Shown here: piece after piece, positions 20,730 to 34,091 of the stretch | Layout: each line of letters opens with the position of its first letter | How positions within the stretch are numbered: position 1 is the stretch's first letter | DNA from: Aurantiochytrium sp. KH105 | Lineage: Eukaryota > Sar > Bigyra > Thraustochytrida > Thraustochytriidae | Reading direction: 5' to 3' | Assembly (NCBI GenBank): GCA_003116975.1 | Contig: BGKB01000008.1 | Coordinates: 310,001-374,000 of the forward strand | DNA: 64,000 nt | Program-made: the position numbers and the translations under genes | The notes under the pieces: generated by a model | The model's input: the letters and a program-made list of their open reading frames with translations, nothing else | The model's database searches: none | What the model was told of the DNA's origin: nothing

Positions 20730-20801
20730 GCTTCTCTAACTCAGTGGTAGAGTGCAACCCTGACACGGTTGAAGCCGCGAGTTCGATCCTCGCGAGGAGT
20801 A
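20730..20801 (+). tRNA. tRNA-Val (GAC), copy 1
   Basis: The 72 bases fold into a full cloverleaf: acceptor GCTTCTC/GAGGAGT (with G1-U72 and U4-G69 wobbles), U8, D arm ACTC/GAGT with loop AGTGGTA, anticodon stem CAACC/GGTTG, loop CTGACAC, a 5-base variable loop and T arm GCGAG/CTCGC with loop TTCGATC. The anticodon is GAC, reading the valine codons GUC and GUU. An internal B box (GTTCGATCC) and a TTTT terminator right after the gene support pol III transcription. CCA is not encoded and there is no intron. Confidence 0.9.
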
Positions 20802-20833
20802 CTTTTCTTTCCTGCTTACGCACATGTGCCGTT

Positions 20834-20905
20834 GCTTCTCTAACTCAGTGGTAGAGTGCAACCCTGACACGGTTGAAGCCGCGAGTTCGATCCTCGCGAG
20901 GAGTA
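20834..20905 (+). tRNA. tRNA-Val (GAC), copy 2
   Basis: This copy is identical to copy 1 and lies 32 bases downstream in the same direction. A run of eight T begins two bases after position 73. The first two copies form a head-to-tail pair with unrelated flanks. Confidence 0.9.
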
Positions 20906-21703
20906 ACTTTTTTTTCCCCTTTAGGTATAGGCCTATTCCCTCTCTTTTTTTTTTCATCGACTTCTTCTCTTTTCTTGTTCGTTTGTCGAGATTGACAAGC
21001 AGTTTGGCTTCGAGAGGAGCGTTATCGTGTATACTATTTGAGGTTGTGGACCTAGCAAGGTTATAGCTTGCATCTGCCATGGCTGGCTGCAGCTGCAGCT
21101 GCAGCTGTTTAGTGTAAAATACCTTGTGGCTTACAAGCCGACTGCGACAAGCATTCAGCGGCCGCAGCGAACGTTTTTCTTGGAGGAGTGACTGACTGAC
21201 CGACCGATCGATTGATTGATCGAATGATGTGAGGTGATGTGATGCGATAAGATGAGATGAGATGAGATGCAAAGAGAAAGATCGATCATCCAACCCATCT
21301 GCCTGCTAATGCTCCTGCTGCCGCTTCGAGGAAATCGGAGGCACTTCCATCTTTGCCAAGGAGAATCACTACGCGAGCTTGTGTCCAACTAGGAGACTCG
21401 ACATGCCGTGTATACCGGTCATCGCACGCATGCATGACCAATCCGACTGGCCGACGACAAGATCGCACGAGATCGATCATCCGCTCTCTCCCCGAAGCAG
21501 CATTCTCCGTAGTTCCAGCCCGAGGCGGGCCAGCTCGCGTCAGCCCGCGCGAAGAGGCCTCTCCCGGCAGCGAGATCGCGCTCGCCTCGGCGCGGTGATC
21601 GACATTGACCCCCACTGTTTGTCTGTAGAAGACAAGACCCTGCCTGCCAGGCCTCGTCCCATCCCGCCGCCTCCACATCGCGCGGCGAGCTCGCCTCGAG
21701 ACA

Positions 21704-21742
21704 CTCCGCTCCGCTCCGCTCCGCTCCGCTCCGCTCCGCTCC
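21704..21742. repeat. CTCCG pentanucleotide array
   Basis: About 7.8 perfect units of CTCCG occur 250 bases upstream of the BLTP2-like start codon. Confidence 0.9.
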
Positions 21743-21862
21743 TCACAGGCCCGCCGAGCTCCCCGCGCCAAGCAGGCCGCCCGAGCGTCTCCTCGAGCCT
21801 GCTCGCCTTCGCGCGCGTGGTCGCCGGCGCCGCGCTTCGCGGCGAGGACGAGCACGAAGAGG

Positions 21863-21922
21863 GCCTTGGAGAAGCAGGTCTTGGAGAAGCAGGCCTTGGA
21901 GAAGCAGGCCTTGGAGAAGCAG
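21863..21922. repeat. Four 15-base tandem repeats upstream of the BLTP2-like gene
   Basis: Four units of 15 bases (core CTTGGAGAAGCAG) differ by only one base. They lie in the same open frame as the following gene and would encode LEKQA/LEKQV repeats if translation began further upstream. No ATG is present in frame before 21995, so they are probably leader sequence. Confidence 0.8.
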
Positions 21923-21994
21923 GTCGAGGAGAAGGCCGAGCGCGAGGGCGCGGCGCAGACCGCGGACGAAGACGCCGGCGGCGGGCGGGCGGGG

Positions 21995-24900
21995 ATGTCG
22001 CGCAGACCGCGGCTCGAGAGCGGCGCCTCGGGCGCCTCGTCGTCGGCGGGGTCACGCGGCTGGGCGAGCGCGAGATGGTGGGGCGCGGACCCGGACGCCG
22101 ACATTAGCGAGCCGCCGCGAGGGGGACTCCGCCAGCAGGACCGCGAGGGCGGCGGCGAGGACGAGGAGGAGGAGGAGGAGGAGGAGGAGGAGCACCTGTG
22201 GACGCAACAGCTGCGGAGAAGGGTGCCCTTGCCTGCATCGCAGCAAAGGCTGCTCCATGATGACGATCTGGCTTCGATACCCACATCGGTGTCGCCCTCG
22301 GTAACGAGCAGCTCCGTGCCAAGCTTGTTTCGCAAGGGGACAGGATCCAGACTGTCGCGCGAACTCTCCATGACGCGAAGTCTTGACAGGTCCTCGTCCT
22401 CCTTTAGCGCAGGCCAGAGCCAACTTGACCGTTCGTGGAGCATCGGATCGTCGTTTCTCGGCCGAGACACCCGAGGCAGCCCGACAGATGGAGCCTTTGA
22501 GCTGAGGCGACGAGGTTCAACTACAGCTAATGCACCCGGATCAAATGGAGCGAGCGGAGCTACCACGCGCTGGTCCGCCTCCGTGCCGACATTGATTCTG
22601 CTAGTCATCGTTGCAATCTACACGGTCTTGTCAGTACTTCTTAGTCTTGGATTTCGACTCATCGGGTTTCCCTTGCCCACGCTGCTCGCGCCCATTCTTC
22701 TCATCGGACTCACAGGCATTGTTCTTGCGCGACCGGGAACCCTTGCCTCGCTTTTTTGTACAGGTATTAATCTGGTCACACACCGAGCGCTCGGGCTTGG
22801 CACACGGGCCGAAATTGGCCGCATTGACATTTTGCGCCGAAGAATTGATGGGATTGCTGTCTTTTTAGAGGACGTACCCATTTTCCAGGTTGATGAGGCA
22901 TCTCTTCAATTCACCTCGCGGGCCATCAATCCTTTCCATGGATCCACGCGACCCCTCCTCACACTTCTTATATCCGGCGTCCGGGTCAACATGCTACACG
23001 CTCTCCTTGAGACCTTGCTGCCCCCCTTGCCCTCGCCGGAGGCGTCGGGCAAGCTCTCTGGTCGCAGCACAAGCTCCAACGCTGGCGCACAGGCAGGCAG
23101 AAACCCAAGTAGCAGCAGCAGCTCAGGCGCCTACGCTGACATGAGCTCTGCATCGTCAAGCTCTAAATCTGACAATAAGAAGAGCACATCTACCTCCTCT
23201 ACCAGCAAGGAATCGTCTTCAGCAAATGATAGCGCAACGCCTGGTCGTGGCGGCAAGTCCGCAAGGCAACAGAAACTTATTGGTCGCTTGCTCTGGATCA
23301 GCGGCTTCATGGTGGTGGAAGTAGACCGAATCGACGTGCGCTTTATTTCAAGCGATGTAAACTTTGACTTTCAGGCCCGAGAGCTCCTGCTCTCGTGCGC
23401 AAAGCCAACCGCTTTGCACCACACGGGGCCCTTAGGATCAACGTCTTCGTCAAATGAAGATGACACTGGAAACGCTGGTGGTGGTTCTTTGGGTGGCACC
23501 GCGACATCCAACGGCTCGAGCCCATCTACTTCGGCGAGTGTAGCAGAAGGGCGATTTACAGCTGGCAAAATTCAGATTGATGTGGGAAGCGGTATGAATT
23601 CTACGCCCGTCTTTCACATGCGTGACCTTTGCATTGGTGCTGGAATTGCATATGCAATGGAATACAGCGAGCGCATCGCGCGGGAAATCTGCTCTTGCGG
23701 ACCTCTCGACGGAAGTTCCTGGACGAGAAAGTCTCGCCGTCCCTTCGCATTGGATCGAATTTCCTTCCTGGTGGGCGAAATGGATTTGCTTGCGTCACAC
23801 CACCTCCTCACAGCGATGCGTGTCGTCGTGGGTCTGCAAAAGGAATCACATCTCGCACATTTGTATGCCGCTCAGTCGGATGCTGCCAGTCGTCAGCGAC
23901 GCGGATCTCGTAGCGGGACGTCGCTCGGAGATGGAGACGTTGCCTCTGACCGCGATCGAGATTTGGCCAACCTCTCCGCGGAGCGACGCATCGAACTCTC
24001 ACGCAAAGAACGTTTCCCTCGGTTGCAGCAGCAACAGCAGCAGCAGCAAGAACAAAACCATCTACACCATCGATCACGCGCCGTCTCTGAGCTTTCAGAG
24101 GACACAAGTGAAGTCTCTGTGGACTCTGCAGGTTGGGAGTGTGAACGCTGCAGCTTTTATAATCAACCGCTCGATATGGTATGCGCAGTCTGCAAATTGC
24201 CTCTCAATGGCCGTGCAGCCTCAGGTATTGGATCTGCAAGTGCACATCAGCCATCTCCTGACGCCGTAATTGCCGGCTTTGCCGGCGAGGAGGCATCTCC
24301 AGGTGGAAGCGACGAAGATGACGACTCTGATCGTGCCGGCAGCGTCGATCGGGACGGTGAGCTCGAAGCGCACGATGATAGAAACGACGAGGACGATGAC
24401 GACGATGAGGACGAAGATGAGCCGCCCAAATCAGTGCAGAGGCAAGCCAGCCAAGCTCGAATGCAGACGGTGAACTCCTTTGAGTACGTCCTGTTGAATT
24501 TGCTGCGCCGTCTTCCATCTCATTGTGACTTTAAGGTGGGAGCGCTATTGTGCGCCGTCCAGGGGGAGCGGGCGCACAATGCAACGGGGGGTTGCGCCAT
24601 TTTACATTGCCAGCTAGAAACGCAGCTTCACGCCGGCTACTCGAGCACAACGGTTGGTGACGAAGCGCGCAAGCTTGTGTCACGATCTCTCGATTTTTCC
24701 ACCCGTATTCAGCATGCTACTGCATCAATTCTTCCTGTCTCTTTCGAAAGAGTTGCCGCCAATCAAGTTTCTGTCCGCGATTCGCGGAACCTCATGCTAC
24801 TCTCGGAGATCGAAAAGAACACGTTCATCCGCACACGTGACTCTAGGTTGCGCATTTCTATCGAGTGCGACGTGGCGCAGGGGAGTTTGCAAGAACCCAA

Positions 24901-27900
24901 GTACCTGCAGCGGTCTTCGATCAGCGAAATCGACGACCCAGACCTTGCACCTCCAGCTGCTACTCAGACCTCCGAGACCAAGCGTGGGCCTGGCCGTGCG
25001 TGGGACTGTCCCTCGTGCAACAACCGCAACACCTCGCGTGACACCAAGTGCGCGCTATGCAAGGAGCCCTATAATGCTGTCGTTGTGCTCCCTACATCCT
25101 GGCTGGAAATGGCGCCAGTAGCGGGCGGCTCGCAACCAGTACAAAACAACCACCACCATGATACGGCAGTGCGCGTCCAGCTCGATGTTCAAAAACCAGA
25201 GTTGCAAGCGAGCGTCAGTGTCTTTGAGTGTCTTGCAAGTCTCCGCGGCGCACTGTCTCAGCTAGATGAGGAAGACGAAGAAGACGACGAGGACGACGAG
25301 GACGATCTCACGGCAGACGGGGAAGACTCTAGTAGCCCATTAGGGTCAAAGACTGCAGCAGCCGCGCGAAATCCATCGAGTCACACAAAGACGAGGCCAG
25401 ACCGACTCGAGCCTGTTGCCCCCCCGGATTTAGGGGCGCCGAGGCGCGAGGCAAAGCTACTGCCTTCCCTTTGGGTGCCCGAAGTTCTCGGTATCTCGTC
25501 GATGCGCGTCTTTCGAATTCACGTCGAGATGTCAGACGCTGACCTAACGCTATTGCCGCTCGTCCCGCTCAACACGCGTCGGCAAGCGCCTCAGGGGAAC
25601 ACTATCACGTCAACGCAGATCCAAACGCAAGTGCAAAAAATGGCCATCGACTTTAAATTCGACCAAAGCGTACCGCCTGCGCTTGCTGCGCATGAGATGC
25701 TTAGCGCTCGAAAAGCTGGCAAACCTGCAGTACAGCAGACTCACAGTGTGCAACGCATCGTTACAGCACTTGATTTCTTTGCCGGTCCTGCCTCAGTGTG
25801 GCAGCTTTTCACGCCCCGCGAAGCGCAACACCGAACCAACGCGCTTGTGCAGTGGAGCGCCGAGATTCCTTCAGGGGCTGCAGATCTCGACGCTTCGAAG
25901 CGAAGATCGCGCATTCTCCAAGTTGCGGGCTCCATCACGTCCAAGTCACGTATACATTGGGACAAGGGCGCGCCGGAGCCTCGGCACTTGGCCGTCAAGG
26001 TTATGGGGGCCGAGCCAGGTGTGCGCCTAAACGTACACGGAGCAAGCGCGCTGCGAGGAGTTGCCCTCGGTTACGACTACATGAACGAGTACTTTCGATG
26101 CTTCAAGACACAACCTCAGCCTAAATCCAAGGTTAGCAGCCCCGGACCGGAGTCCGAAAGACGCGCAAGCTCCCCATCATCGACGTCCCCGACAGCCACG
26201 CTCGTGGCGGTCGTTAAACGAAAGGTCCACGTCTCGGTTGTTCTTGCCAAGATATCCGTGTCGTTTCACGCGGTAGATGGACTTTCCAACCAGCGCCACA
26301 CCTTTCGTCTTGCGCTACCGGAAGTTTCCGTGGAGCGAAAAATGGGCGAGAATATTAAAGTCCGCATCCGCAAGCCTTCGCTCGCGCAAGCAACGTCAAC
26401 ATCTGTGAACTCGACCGGGTCGTTTCATCCAGTCGTGAAATGCAGCAAGATATCGCTTGACCTCGAGTCTGGCGAAGAGCAGGCCCCAGATGGGGAGACG
26501 AGCAGCCCAAGCAATGCCGCGGCGACGTCGCACGGGTCGGTTGTCCATGTTCTGCAAGCTGACATTCGACTTCACCAGGTGCAGGTCACGCAAGGCCCTG
26601 ACATTGAGTTTGGACGAGGACTCCAGGCCGTCTTGAGGCAGCGCAAGGCGTTTCGACAAGGCTTGCGAGATCTCTCGGCGCGTCGCGCCATAGTCTCTCC
26701 GGCCTCACCTGGGTCACCGATGCATTCGTCCCGCAACATGCCTCGAGAGAGCCAAAGGAGCCCTTCACGCGAGGGCATCACACCACGTGTCTTTGACGGC
26801 AGCTTGGACCCTTCCAAACCGTTGCTTGGCGTGGAGGTAGGTAGTGTAGCAAATGAGCTCGAGCCACGGAATATTCTTCGCAGAAATGGTAGCGGTACCC
26901 GCAAGCATGGGACAAGCGCAGCGAATGCAAGTGGCGGGGAGAAGAAGGGCCGAGCTAGTACTGGCCGTCGACAACGGATTCGTCTTAAAGTGCATGCGGA
27001 TGAAGTCCTTGTACGGTTTTTGCACGACCCCACTGCTTTTCGTGAGGACCCACGTCTCGAGCGTTTTGCACCACCGAGCACTCGCGGAAGTGGAAAGGGC
27101 TCCTCCTCGTACATTGCGTTCTTTAGTCTGAAAGGCGTCGCAATTGGTCTCGAATGGGATAGCCTCGAGCACTCAAAACAGGGTCTCCGTGATCTTGTCT
27201 GGGCTTTCGATGATTGCTCGAGCGACCGCGTTGCGCAGGAGGCCCACTCGCATGGCTTTTCGTTTGCGATCGGGGCTCGCGTCTTTCAATGTGACGTGGA
27301 GCACTTTGTCTTTCAACTTCGCGACCACCGGAGGCCTCTGGCTGAGGCCTGGTCGCTTTCGCTGCCGCGTGCTGCATCGGTGGTTCTTGCAGAGCTTCGA
27401 GGCACGCCCGCGTGCACTTCTACAGCGAACGTAGTGCTCAGTGAGGCTTTTCCGCTGGTCATTGCTCGTGACTTTCACGCTCAAACCGCAAGATCTGTTG
27501 GAGGGCATGGGCATACATCCCTATGGCGTACTCTTCCGCAACCTGCCAAGCGTTGCAATCCCCCTCAAATTTTACTACGATGTCGAGCTCTCTTGTGCGC
27601 AACTCAACGTTGCACATGGTGACTGTCTCAGCGCGACATTGCGAGGTTTCGACGCTGCGCTCTCTCGCATGCTGCCATCGTCTTCGGATAAGCGCTCGCC
27701 CAAGCTGGGCTTTTGGGATCGATTGCGCTACCTCTTTCACGGCGTGCTTTACGTCAACGCCAACCGAGCAAGTGTTCGCCTGCTGACCCTTTCTCCTTGG
27801 CACGGCGACACAGGCCTCCTTATCACCGGAAACTCGCTGCAGCTCCGCAATTTGCGCGAAGTCAATGAGTTGCCTGGGCACAGCAGACGCCGATTGAGGC

Positions 27901-30900
27901 GACGACTTGAACGGAGAAGCGGCCCTGGTTCAATATCGAGGCAACTCTCAAAGCGCACCTCCCAGAATCGGTCGGTGACTTCAGATGGGTCGGCTCGCGA
28001 TGTCATGGATTGGAACACGTTTTTCGTGCCAATGTCACGTCAAGGGTCAATTCGCTCACGCAAGCTGAGTTCGGGATCAACAGGGCAAGAATCGCAAGGC
28101 ACAGATCCAACCACGGTGACGGGCTCGATCTCTGAAAATGGACCCGGAGGGAACGCCAACACCCCTGTTGCCCCTACGGGTCGCGAATGGGAACTCACGT
28201 GCAGCCAGCTCGTGGTAAGTGCAATTCGCGATGAGCGCGCTGGCAAGGTGTTGCAAACGACTCTCTTGACTGTTCCGCGCGCACGCCTCCAGGTCTCCTT
28301 CCGCTGGGGAAACGCAACAACCATGGACCATTATGTTCAGCTTTCGCACGGCCCCGAAGCAAGACCGTGGAACATTGACGACATGTACAGGGACTTTCGC
28401 TCCGATGGCCTCGACCTCGGTCTCAAGTTCGAGTTAGGCGCTGCCTTTCGGGAACGTCAGCCGGGACGGCAGCAAGATCCAGCAAGTTCTTCCGACCCGG
28501 TCGCAGAGGGCGTGTCGGGCCCTCTTGGAGGGCAAGATTCCGGAAGCGCAGAGCGTGGTGTCGATGCCCAGGACCTTGGTGACGGAGGGTCTGTTTACTC
28601 AAACTCGAAGACGATCACGACGGCGCCAGAAGATGACCTTGATGATGACGTTTTCGATTGCCTGTATCCAACGCTTACACTATGCTGGGAGGCCTACCCG
28701 CTCATCTGCGAAATCCGCCGTTCGTTCGCCCCGCTCGGCCCGCCACGTACGGCCCCTGAGACTGCAACTTTCGCGCGACTCTTGACCCGGCTTCGCATCG
28801 GAATCTTGGCAGATCGACCGCGCCTCTTGTGGTGGGAGGAGCCCCGGTCGGAAGCCGCGCTTTTCATCGCCGCGGATTCTGTAGTTACCAGGATTGAGTA
28901 CATTCGGCCGCCTGACCAAGGCACGAATTGGGTTCCGCCGTGTGGGTATCCTCCCTCATGGGTACAGCACGCGCTCTTGGTGCAGTGTTCGAGCGTGCAA
29001 AGCCACTTTATCCCTCGTGCAATGCCGTTTGTTGTAATTTCGGAGTCCGCCATCCTCGTTGAGGAACGAACCTATATGGATGCGTCAGGTTGCAGCTGGC
29101 GTTTCTGGAGCTCATTCCCTCCACCGCCACCAGCGACATTGCAGACAATGAACAGTTCTGCAAAGCCTGATGGAAAACCTGCGCGAGGATTGTCTGCAAG
29201 CGAACCCTGGGTCATGACGCCGGCCATTATGCTGACGGCGGGCCAGTGGCAGCAGATGCAAGCGACAATGAAAACGCGCGAGTCGACCTCTTCGCATGAA
29301 ACGCCCGACACGTATTTTGAGGGAAGTGAAGCCGGTGAGGAGGAAGCTTTCACCATACGCATCGACGAGGTCCGCGTGCGCTGGGACATCAACATCCGCG
29401 ACGCGATCTTCATGGTCATTGGCAGCGTTATGTTCGCCTTTCGCCAGCAGGCCAAGGTAGATGAACGCTTGCACGAGGAAGCAATGCTCGCGTTTGCGTC
29501 CGAGTCGGAGACAAGCAAAGGTCGCGAGGGTGCCAGTGACGACGACAACGAGGAGAGTGCTCGCAAATCTGCTGAAAGTAAAAGCAAGCTTCCACGGGGA
29601 GCCGACGGGGCAAGCGTGGAGACGAGTTCGAGGGCTGGGGCGAGTCCTGGGAATGAGAATTTCGAGGTGGAAGAGAGGCAAGAGCAGTTTGATGGGCATT
29701 TCATGGGTCCTCTCGTGGACTTTGAAGATGCCTTCGCTCCAGAGGTTCGACCGAGTCGTCTCATGAACGAGCTTTTGATCATGAGTGATCGTTCACACGG
29801 TCGGACGTTTACAACGCCCATCGCGTACGTCGAGCATTGGGTCCCAGATGAAGATTCCGCTCTTATCCACACGAGTCCGGATTCTGCAGGATCGTCGAAC
29901 CCGTCCCCGGGACTTGACGGTCGACCGAATAATGACTCTGGGGTGGCCACCGACCTAGGCCTTCTTCCGGAGGAAGAGGAGTTCCCGGAGGACTCTGCTC
30001 ATCGCGAGGAGGAGCCGCAGGAATCCTCGGATGGAGACGCGGAGTCCAGAGGGAATTTGGAGTTTCTCGTCAAATTGCGGTGGGGACAAGTGTTCTTGCG
30101 CGCGGGCGCCGATGCAGCATTCGTGACGGGTGAACTTGCCACGGTCCGTACTTTCAAGAGTCTGCTCAAGTGTTTTGATCGTGTCAACGGCGGCGAGATG
30201 CCTGGCTTTGAGATGGTGCGCAAGGAAGTCGATGTTCGCGTGAGCGGGGCGCAGGTGTTCACGCTGACTGCCGATGGCGCAGACGAGCGACGAGAGAGAT
30301 GCACCCCATGGGTGAATCTGCGACGCGGGTACGAGACGTTTTGTTTCACTGATACCTTAGAGGACTACGCGTTTTGCTTCCACGAGGAGGAGGATGGAAG
30401 CGATGAACGCGACTCCTTTGGGGAGCCCATCTTGCGCAGCACGTCGGCGCACAGACGGAACTTTGACACGTACGGAGGCTCGGGCAAACGGAAGGGCGGC
30501 GTTGAGCACCGCCCTGCCCTCGAGAGCATGGACTTTTCGATTCACGAAGTTACGTTTGCGATCATCCCTCCGGACGTAAGTGACCTCAAGCGACCTTTGT
30601 CGCCGAGCGACGCACGCATCCCGCGAGGTAAATTCGTTATCGCTATGCCCAAGTTGGACATTTGCCTCGACTCGCGGGCGTTTTTCGACATTCTCGGTGT
30701 CATTCGCAAACTTCTTCTCGTTATGCCCTCGCCAGACTACACCGCCCTGCTTCGCAAGTCGAAAGCCAGCGACGACCACTCATCGCAAGCAGACCATGCT
30801 CGCGCAGATTCAACGGACTGGGAAGAGACGTTCGGCGAGCTTGAAGATCATGGCATGTTTGACGACAGCGATTCGGATGTCGGCCACTCTGGAAAATCTG

Positions 30901-33883
30901 CCCGGGCTGGACTCCTCATGCAAGACTCTTTTGCTGCAGAGGACATGAGTGTGAGTGATGCCGACTCCGATTTGGCCGAGGCGGTCAATCTTGAAGGTGA
31001 CAAATTGTTGCCCGGGCACGAGGGCGCAATGGACAACGATTCGGGCTCTGAAAGGTCGGGAGCGGCGTCGACCTCTGTTTCGGGGCCAACAATGTCTACG
31101 TTGGCGTCTGGGTCAGGAGCCGCGGCAACCGCGGGAGGAACCTCTGCTCGAGGTCATGTAGTAGCTCGAGGGCACTCGCGATCGCGATCTGTGGAAATGC
31201 TGCCCACGAATGTGGGTCGAGGCTCAAGACACAAGCCCACCGCAAGCGAGATGGGTCTGTCAACCATGGACCCGGGCGACTTGGCGCTCATCCGAAACGA
31301 GTCGCGGCACGTGCGCTCAGGCTCGAAAGGGTCATTTTCTTCGCGCAATTCGCAGCCTCGACGTGGAAACACCTTTTATGGGAATATTTCCTCGCGACTT
31401 CGGCCCCGCCATAAGCACACGAATGGACACGGCTCGTCCACGTTGTCAGGCGCGGCGTCGGTGGGCAGTCATAATTCCGAACGCCACAGACGTGACTCGA
31501 TTGTGAGCTCGAAGCAGCTTATCTCGGAGGCCGAGGCCGAACTTGTGGCGAACAATAACAGCATGAGCGTCCTCAATAAAATCGTGCAGCGTGTGGTGGG
31601 TCTTCGTTCGATTGAGCACGTGGCTCGTGAGTCGGAACTCGTTTACGTGATCGACAAGGCCTCAATCCGACTTGTCGAGGACGGACCGTCGGCCTCCGCG
31701 GGAGCTTCTTCTTCTTCTTCTTCTTCTTCTTCTTCTTCTTCTTCGGCTGCGTCATCCTCATCGGCGACACCTGGAGGCGTACACGATAGCGCACATTCGT
31801 CTGGACAGCAGGGCTATGAATGGCAACGCGAATCCACAAAGGGCAAGGTTGAATACGACCGTGTCAACATGCATCTTGTGAACTTGCGCGGCTCGCACAC
31901 ATTTGCAGACGACGGTTCGACGCGCGTACAAATTTCCCTGGGGGAGATCCTCGTGGCGGATTCGATGCAAAGTGAAAGCGAATTTAGGGACATCTTACGT
32001 GGCTACGTTGTGAGTTCGGGATCGAATGACTCGTCTCGCGTCCCGATCTTGCGGATCGACGCGCGCACGCGGCCTCATTTCATTATTGGCGACTACAAGG
32101 TCAACGTTTATGAGATGTTGCAGCTGCTCATTTACCCGGGAGCGCCCTCTTACCGTCTGGCTGTGCACCTAACGTATGACGCCGCCATGTTTTTCATGCG
32201 CTTCTTTCGCTCTGAGCCGGATGAGGATCTCGACAGCGACGACACGACAGCCGTTGCGAAAAAGCCAAACAATTCCCAATCGCCCGCGACGTCCGCAAGC
32301 AGTACGCGGCAGCCGCCGCCGCCGCTGCAGCCCCACCACGATCCGCAGCACGCGTCACAGCAGCAAGGCGGCACACTGGAGGGAGCGAAGCAGCGGCGAG
32401 GGTCTGTGGTGGAAAGCATTTCGGGTCCTGCGCTGGGCAAACGTGGACGCGGCCGCAGTTCGTCTGCGGAAAACGTGCGCGAAGCATCAGCTGTAGCACT
32501 TGCTAGCGCAAGCCCGTCGCTTGGAAACGAGGCGAGCGCACGAGGAGAGCGATTGGTGCGCTCAGGTTATATTTTGAAGCGGGGCCGCAATGACATTTCA
32601 TGGGCGGCGGGTCGTGTGCGTAGGAATTACTGCCAGCTGCGCGTGGTGCGAATTGACGGGGAGCTGCGGCACGTGGTCCTCGAGTATTACAGATCAGACT
32701 TTGAGACTCGACTGCGGCTACCACCGCGAGGCACTGTCGATTTGCGAAACGTTGTCGTGCTTGAGTTTTCGCAGGATGATGGCGCGCCCAAGCACGCGCT
32801 GGACATGGTTGTGGAGATTCCGAATGCTTCGCCTCGTGGTCCGGGTTTGGGCGGGCCTATCCAGACCGTGCGGTATACCTTTTCGCCCGATTTGAGCGGA
32901 AAACGCGGACGAAACATCCAACCCCACGTCGCTTCGGCAGAGTGGGTCGCTGCGATGCGCCCGTTCTGCCGCAAAGACGTGCTTGGGCCTAAAATCCAGA
33001 GATTTCTCGAAGACGAGGCCACCAAAGCGCACTTTGAGGACATCTCCGCTGCGGCCCTCAAGATACTTGTGAGCTACACTCAGCGCCGCGCGGGGACATC
33101 GGCATCTGCTCATCGACGGGACGCCTTGCAGCATCAGCAGCTGCAGCAACTTCAGCTGGGAAGATCGCACTTGCAAGGTGCCATGGATTTGGCCGATGCG
33201 CAGCTGCTTGCGGCGGAGGGCATTCCGCTGGAAATGTTGTGCGACCCTGCCGAGTACGAGCGTTTTCTCGTGCTGAACCAAGCGAGGCGCTATTTGCTCT
33301 CGAAACGACGCGCCTCGGCGCTCGGGCTTTTGGACCGCGACACGATCCGCATGCACTCGGGCGAGCTCGTTGATTTGGTTTTCATGCAGTATACGCGGAC
33401 GTCGGATCTGAACATTTCAGTAGCAGCTCTAGGTTTTCCGTACCCCCTTCGCAAAATGACCAACAAGCGAGCCGAGTGTTCTGCGCTCGTCTTGCGCAAC
33501 GGGCTGCTGACATGGCAAAAGTTCTTTTCGCACCTGAGACAACGATTGACGAGGAGCCTGATTAAATCTCTTTTACTGACAGGTGGCACCGGCGCTCGTA
33601 CGCGTGAGCGCAACATGATTCGCGAGGCTCGGGAACAACAGAAACGCGAGGAGGCCGCTGCAGCGGCGGCGGCAGCAGCTGCTGCGAACCGCGAGCGGGG
33701 TAGCTCGCGGATGCATACTATTCGACCTCCGAACCTGAAGTTTCTGTCAACCTTTTCGCAAGGCCAGATGCCGGGAGCGCAGCAAGTGAACTCTGCAAAC
33801 AGTAACAGCAGCGGTCATGGTGGGGGAAGCGCTGACGAGATCAAAGAGAGCGGTAGTGCCGCGCACAAGTCCCCCACATCGGG

Positions 33884-33917
<34 letters not shown>

Positions 33918-34091
33918 GCCGGCGACGTTGCCGGGGATGCGGAGCCAGAGAGTGCTGCTTCGACAGAGTCTCGCCGGAAGCGTGGGTTTCGCTTCTCTTC
34001 AACAACGAGTCCATTGTCAACGATTTCTTCGACAGGAACTGCAGCCAATTCGTTTTCTGGCGAGCCTCCGAGTGCACAAGACCAGGAGTAG
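21995..34091 (+). CDS. Giant FMP27/SABRE/BLTP2-like lipid-transfer protein with RanBP2 zinc fingers and PH-like domain; one frame break
   Basis: The product is about 4,030 residues if one surplus base near 27466-27475 is ignored (between ...PLVIARDF and TLKPQDLLEG). A membrane segment lies near residues 203-250 (LILLVIVAIYTVLSVLLSL). The family hallmark is the GFWDK-type motif GFWDRLRYLFHG near 27709, preceded by PLKFYYDVELSC as in FMP27. These proteins form long hydrophobic grooves at ER-plasma-membrane contacts and move lipids. Unusual additions are two RanBP2-type zinc fingers (WECERC..YN..C..C near 24138; WDCPSC..RN..C..C near 25005) and a PH-like domain near 32560-32990 (SGYILKRGRNDISW). 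Long acidic, Ser-rich and Ala-rich tracts separate the domains, which explains why it exceeds the usual 2,200-2,700 residues. The start at 21995 is the first in-frame ATG. Confidence 0.85.
22163..22192. repeat. GAG triplet run (poly-Glu) in the BLTP2-like gene
   Basis: Ten GAG triplets encode an acidic run near residue 57 of the BLTP2-like protein. Confidence 0.8.
31705..31744. repeat. CTT triplet run (poly-Ser) in the BLTP2-like gene
   Basis: About 13 repeated triplets encode a serine run in a low-complexity linker upstream of the PH-like domain. Triplet periodicity keeps the frame intact. Confidence 0.85.
33884..33926. repeat. GGAGCC hexamer array (Gly-Ala repeat) in the BLTP2-like gene
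   Basis: About seven GGAGCC-type hexamers encode alternating Gly-Ala near the C-terminus of the BLTP2-like protein. Confidence 0.8.

Larger units (their letters stand above)
20906..21994. other. Intergenic region and probable leader of the BLTP2-like gene
   Basis: This stretch has no separate gene that I can support. It contains CTGCAG/CAGCTG repeats near 21088-21106, GATGA-type repeats near 21230-21270, a CTCCG pentamer array at 21704-21742 and a 15-base array at 21863-21922. Open frames on both strands here are by-products of the repeats. Confidence 0.5.

Noticed and set aside
20730-20801. tRNA-Asp instead of tRNA-Val
   Set aside because: The anticodon loop is CTGACAC (GAC), not CTGTCAC, in all six copies.
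21286-22608. 440-codon minus-strand frame opposite the start of the BLTP2-like gene
   Set aside because: It mirrors a GC-rich coding region, is built from Arg/Ser/Ala and repeat sequence, and has no domain.
27430-27492. Short GT-AG intron explaining the BLTP2-like frame break
   Set aside because: Candidate donor and acceptor pairs leave the wrong reading phase and change conserved sequence.
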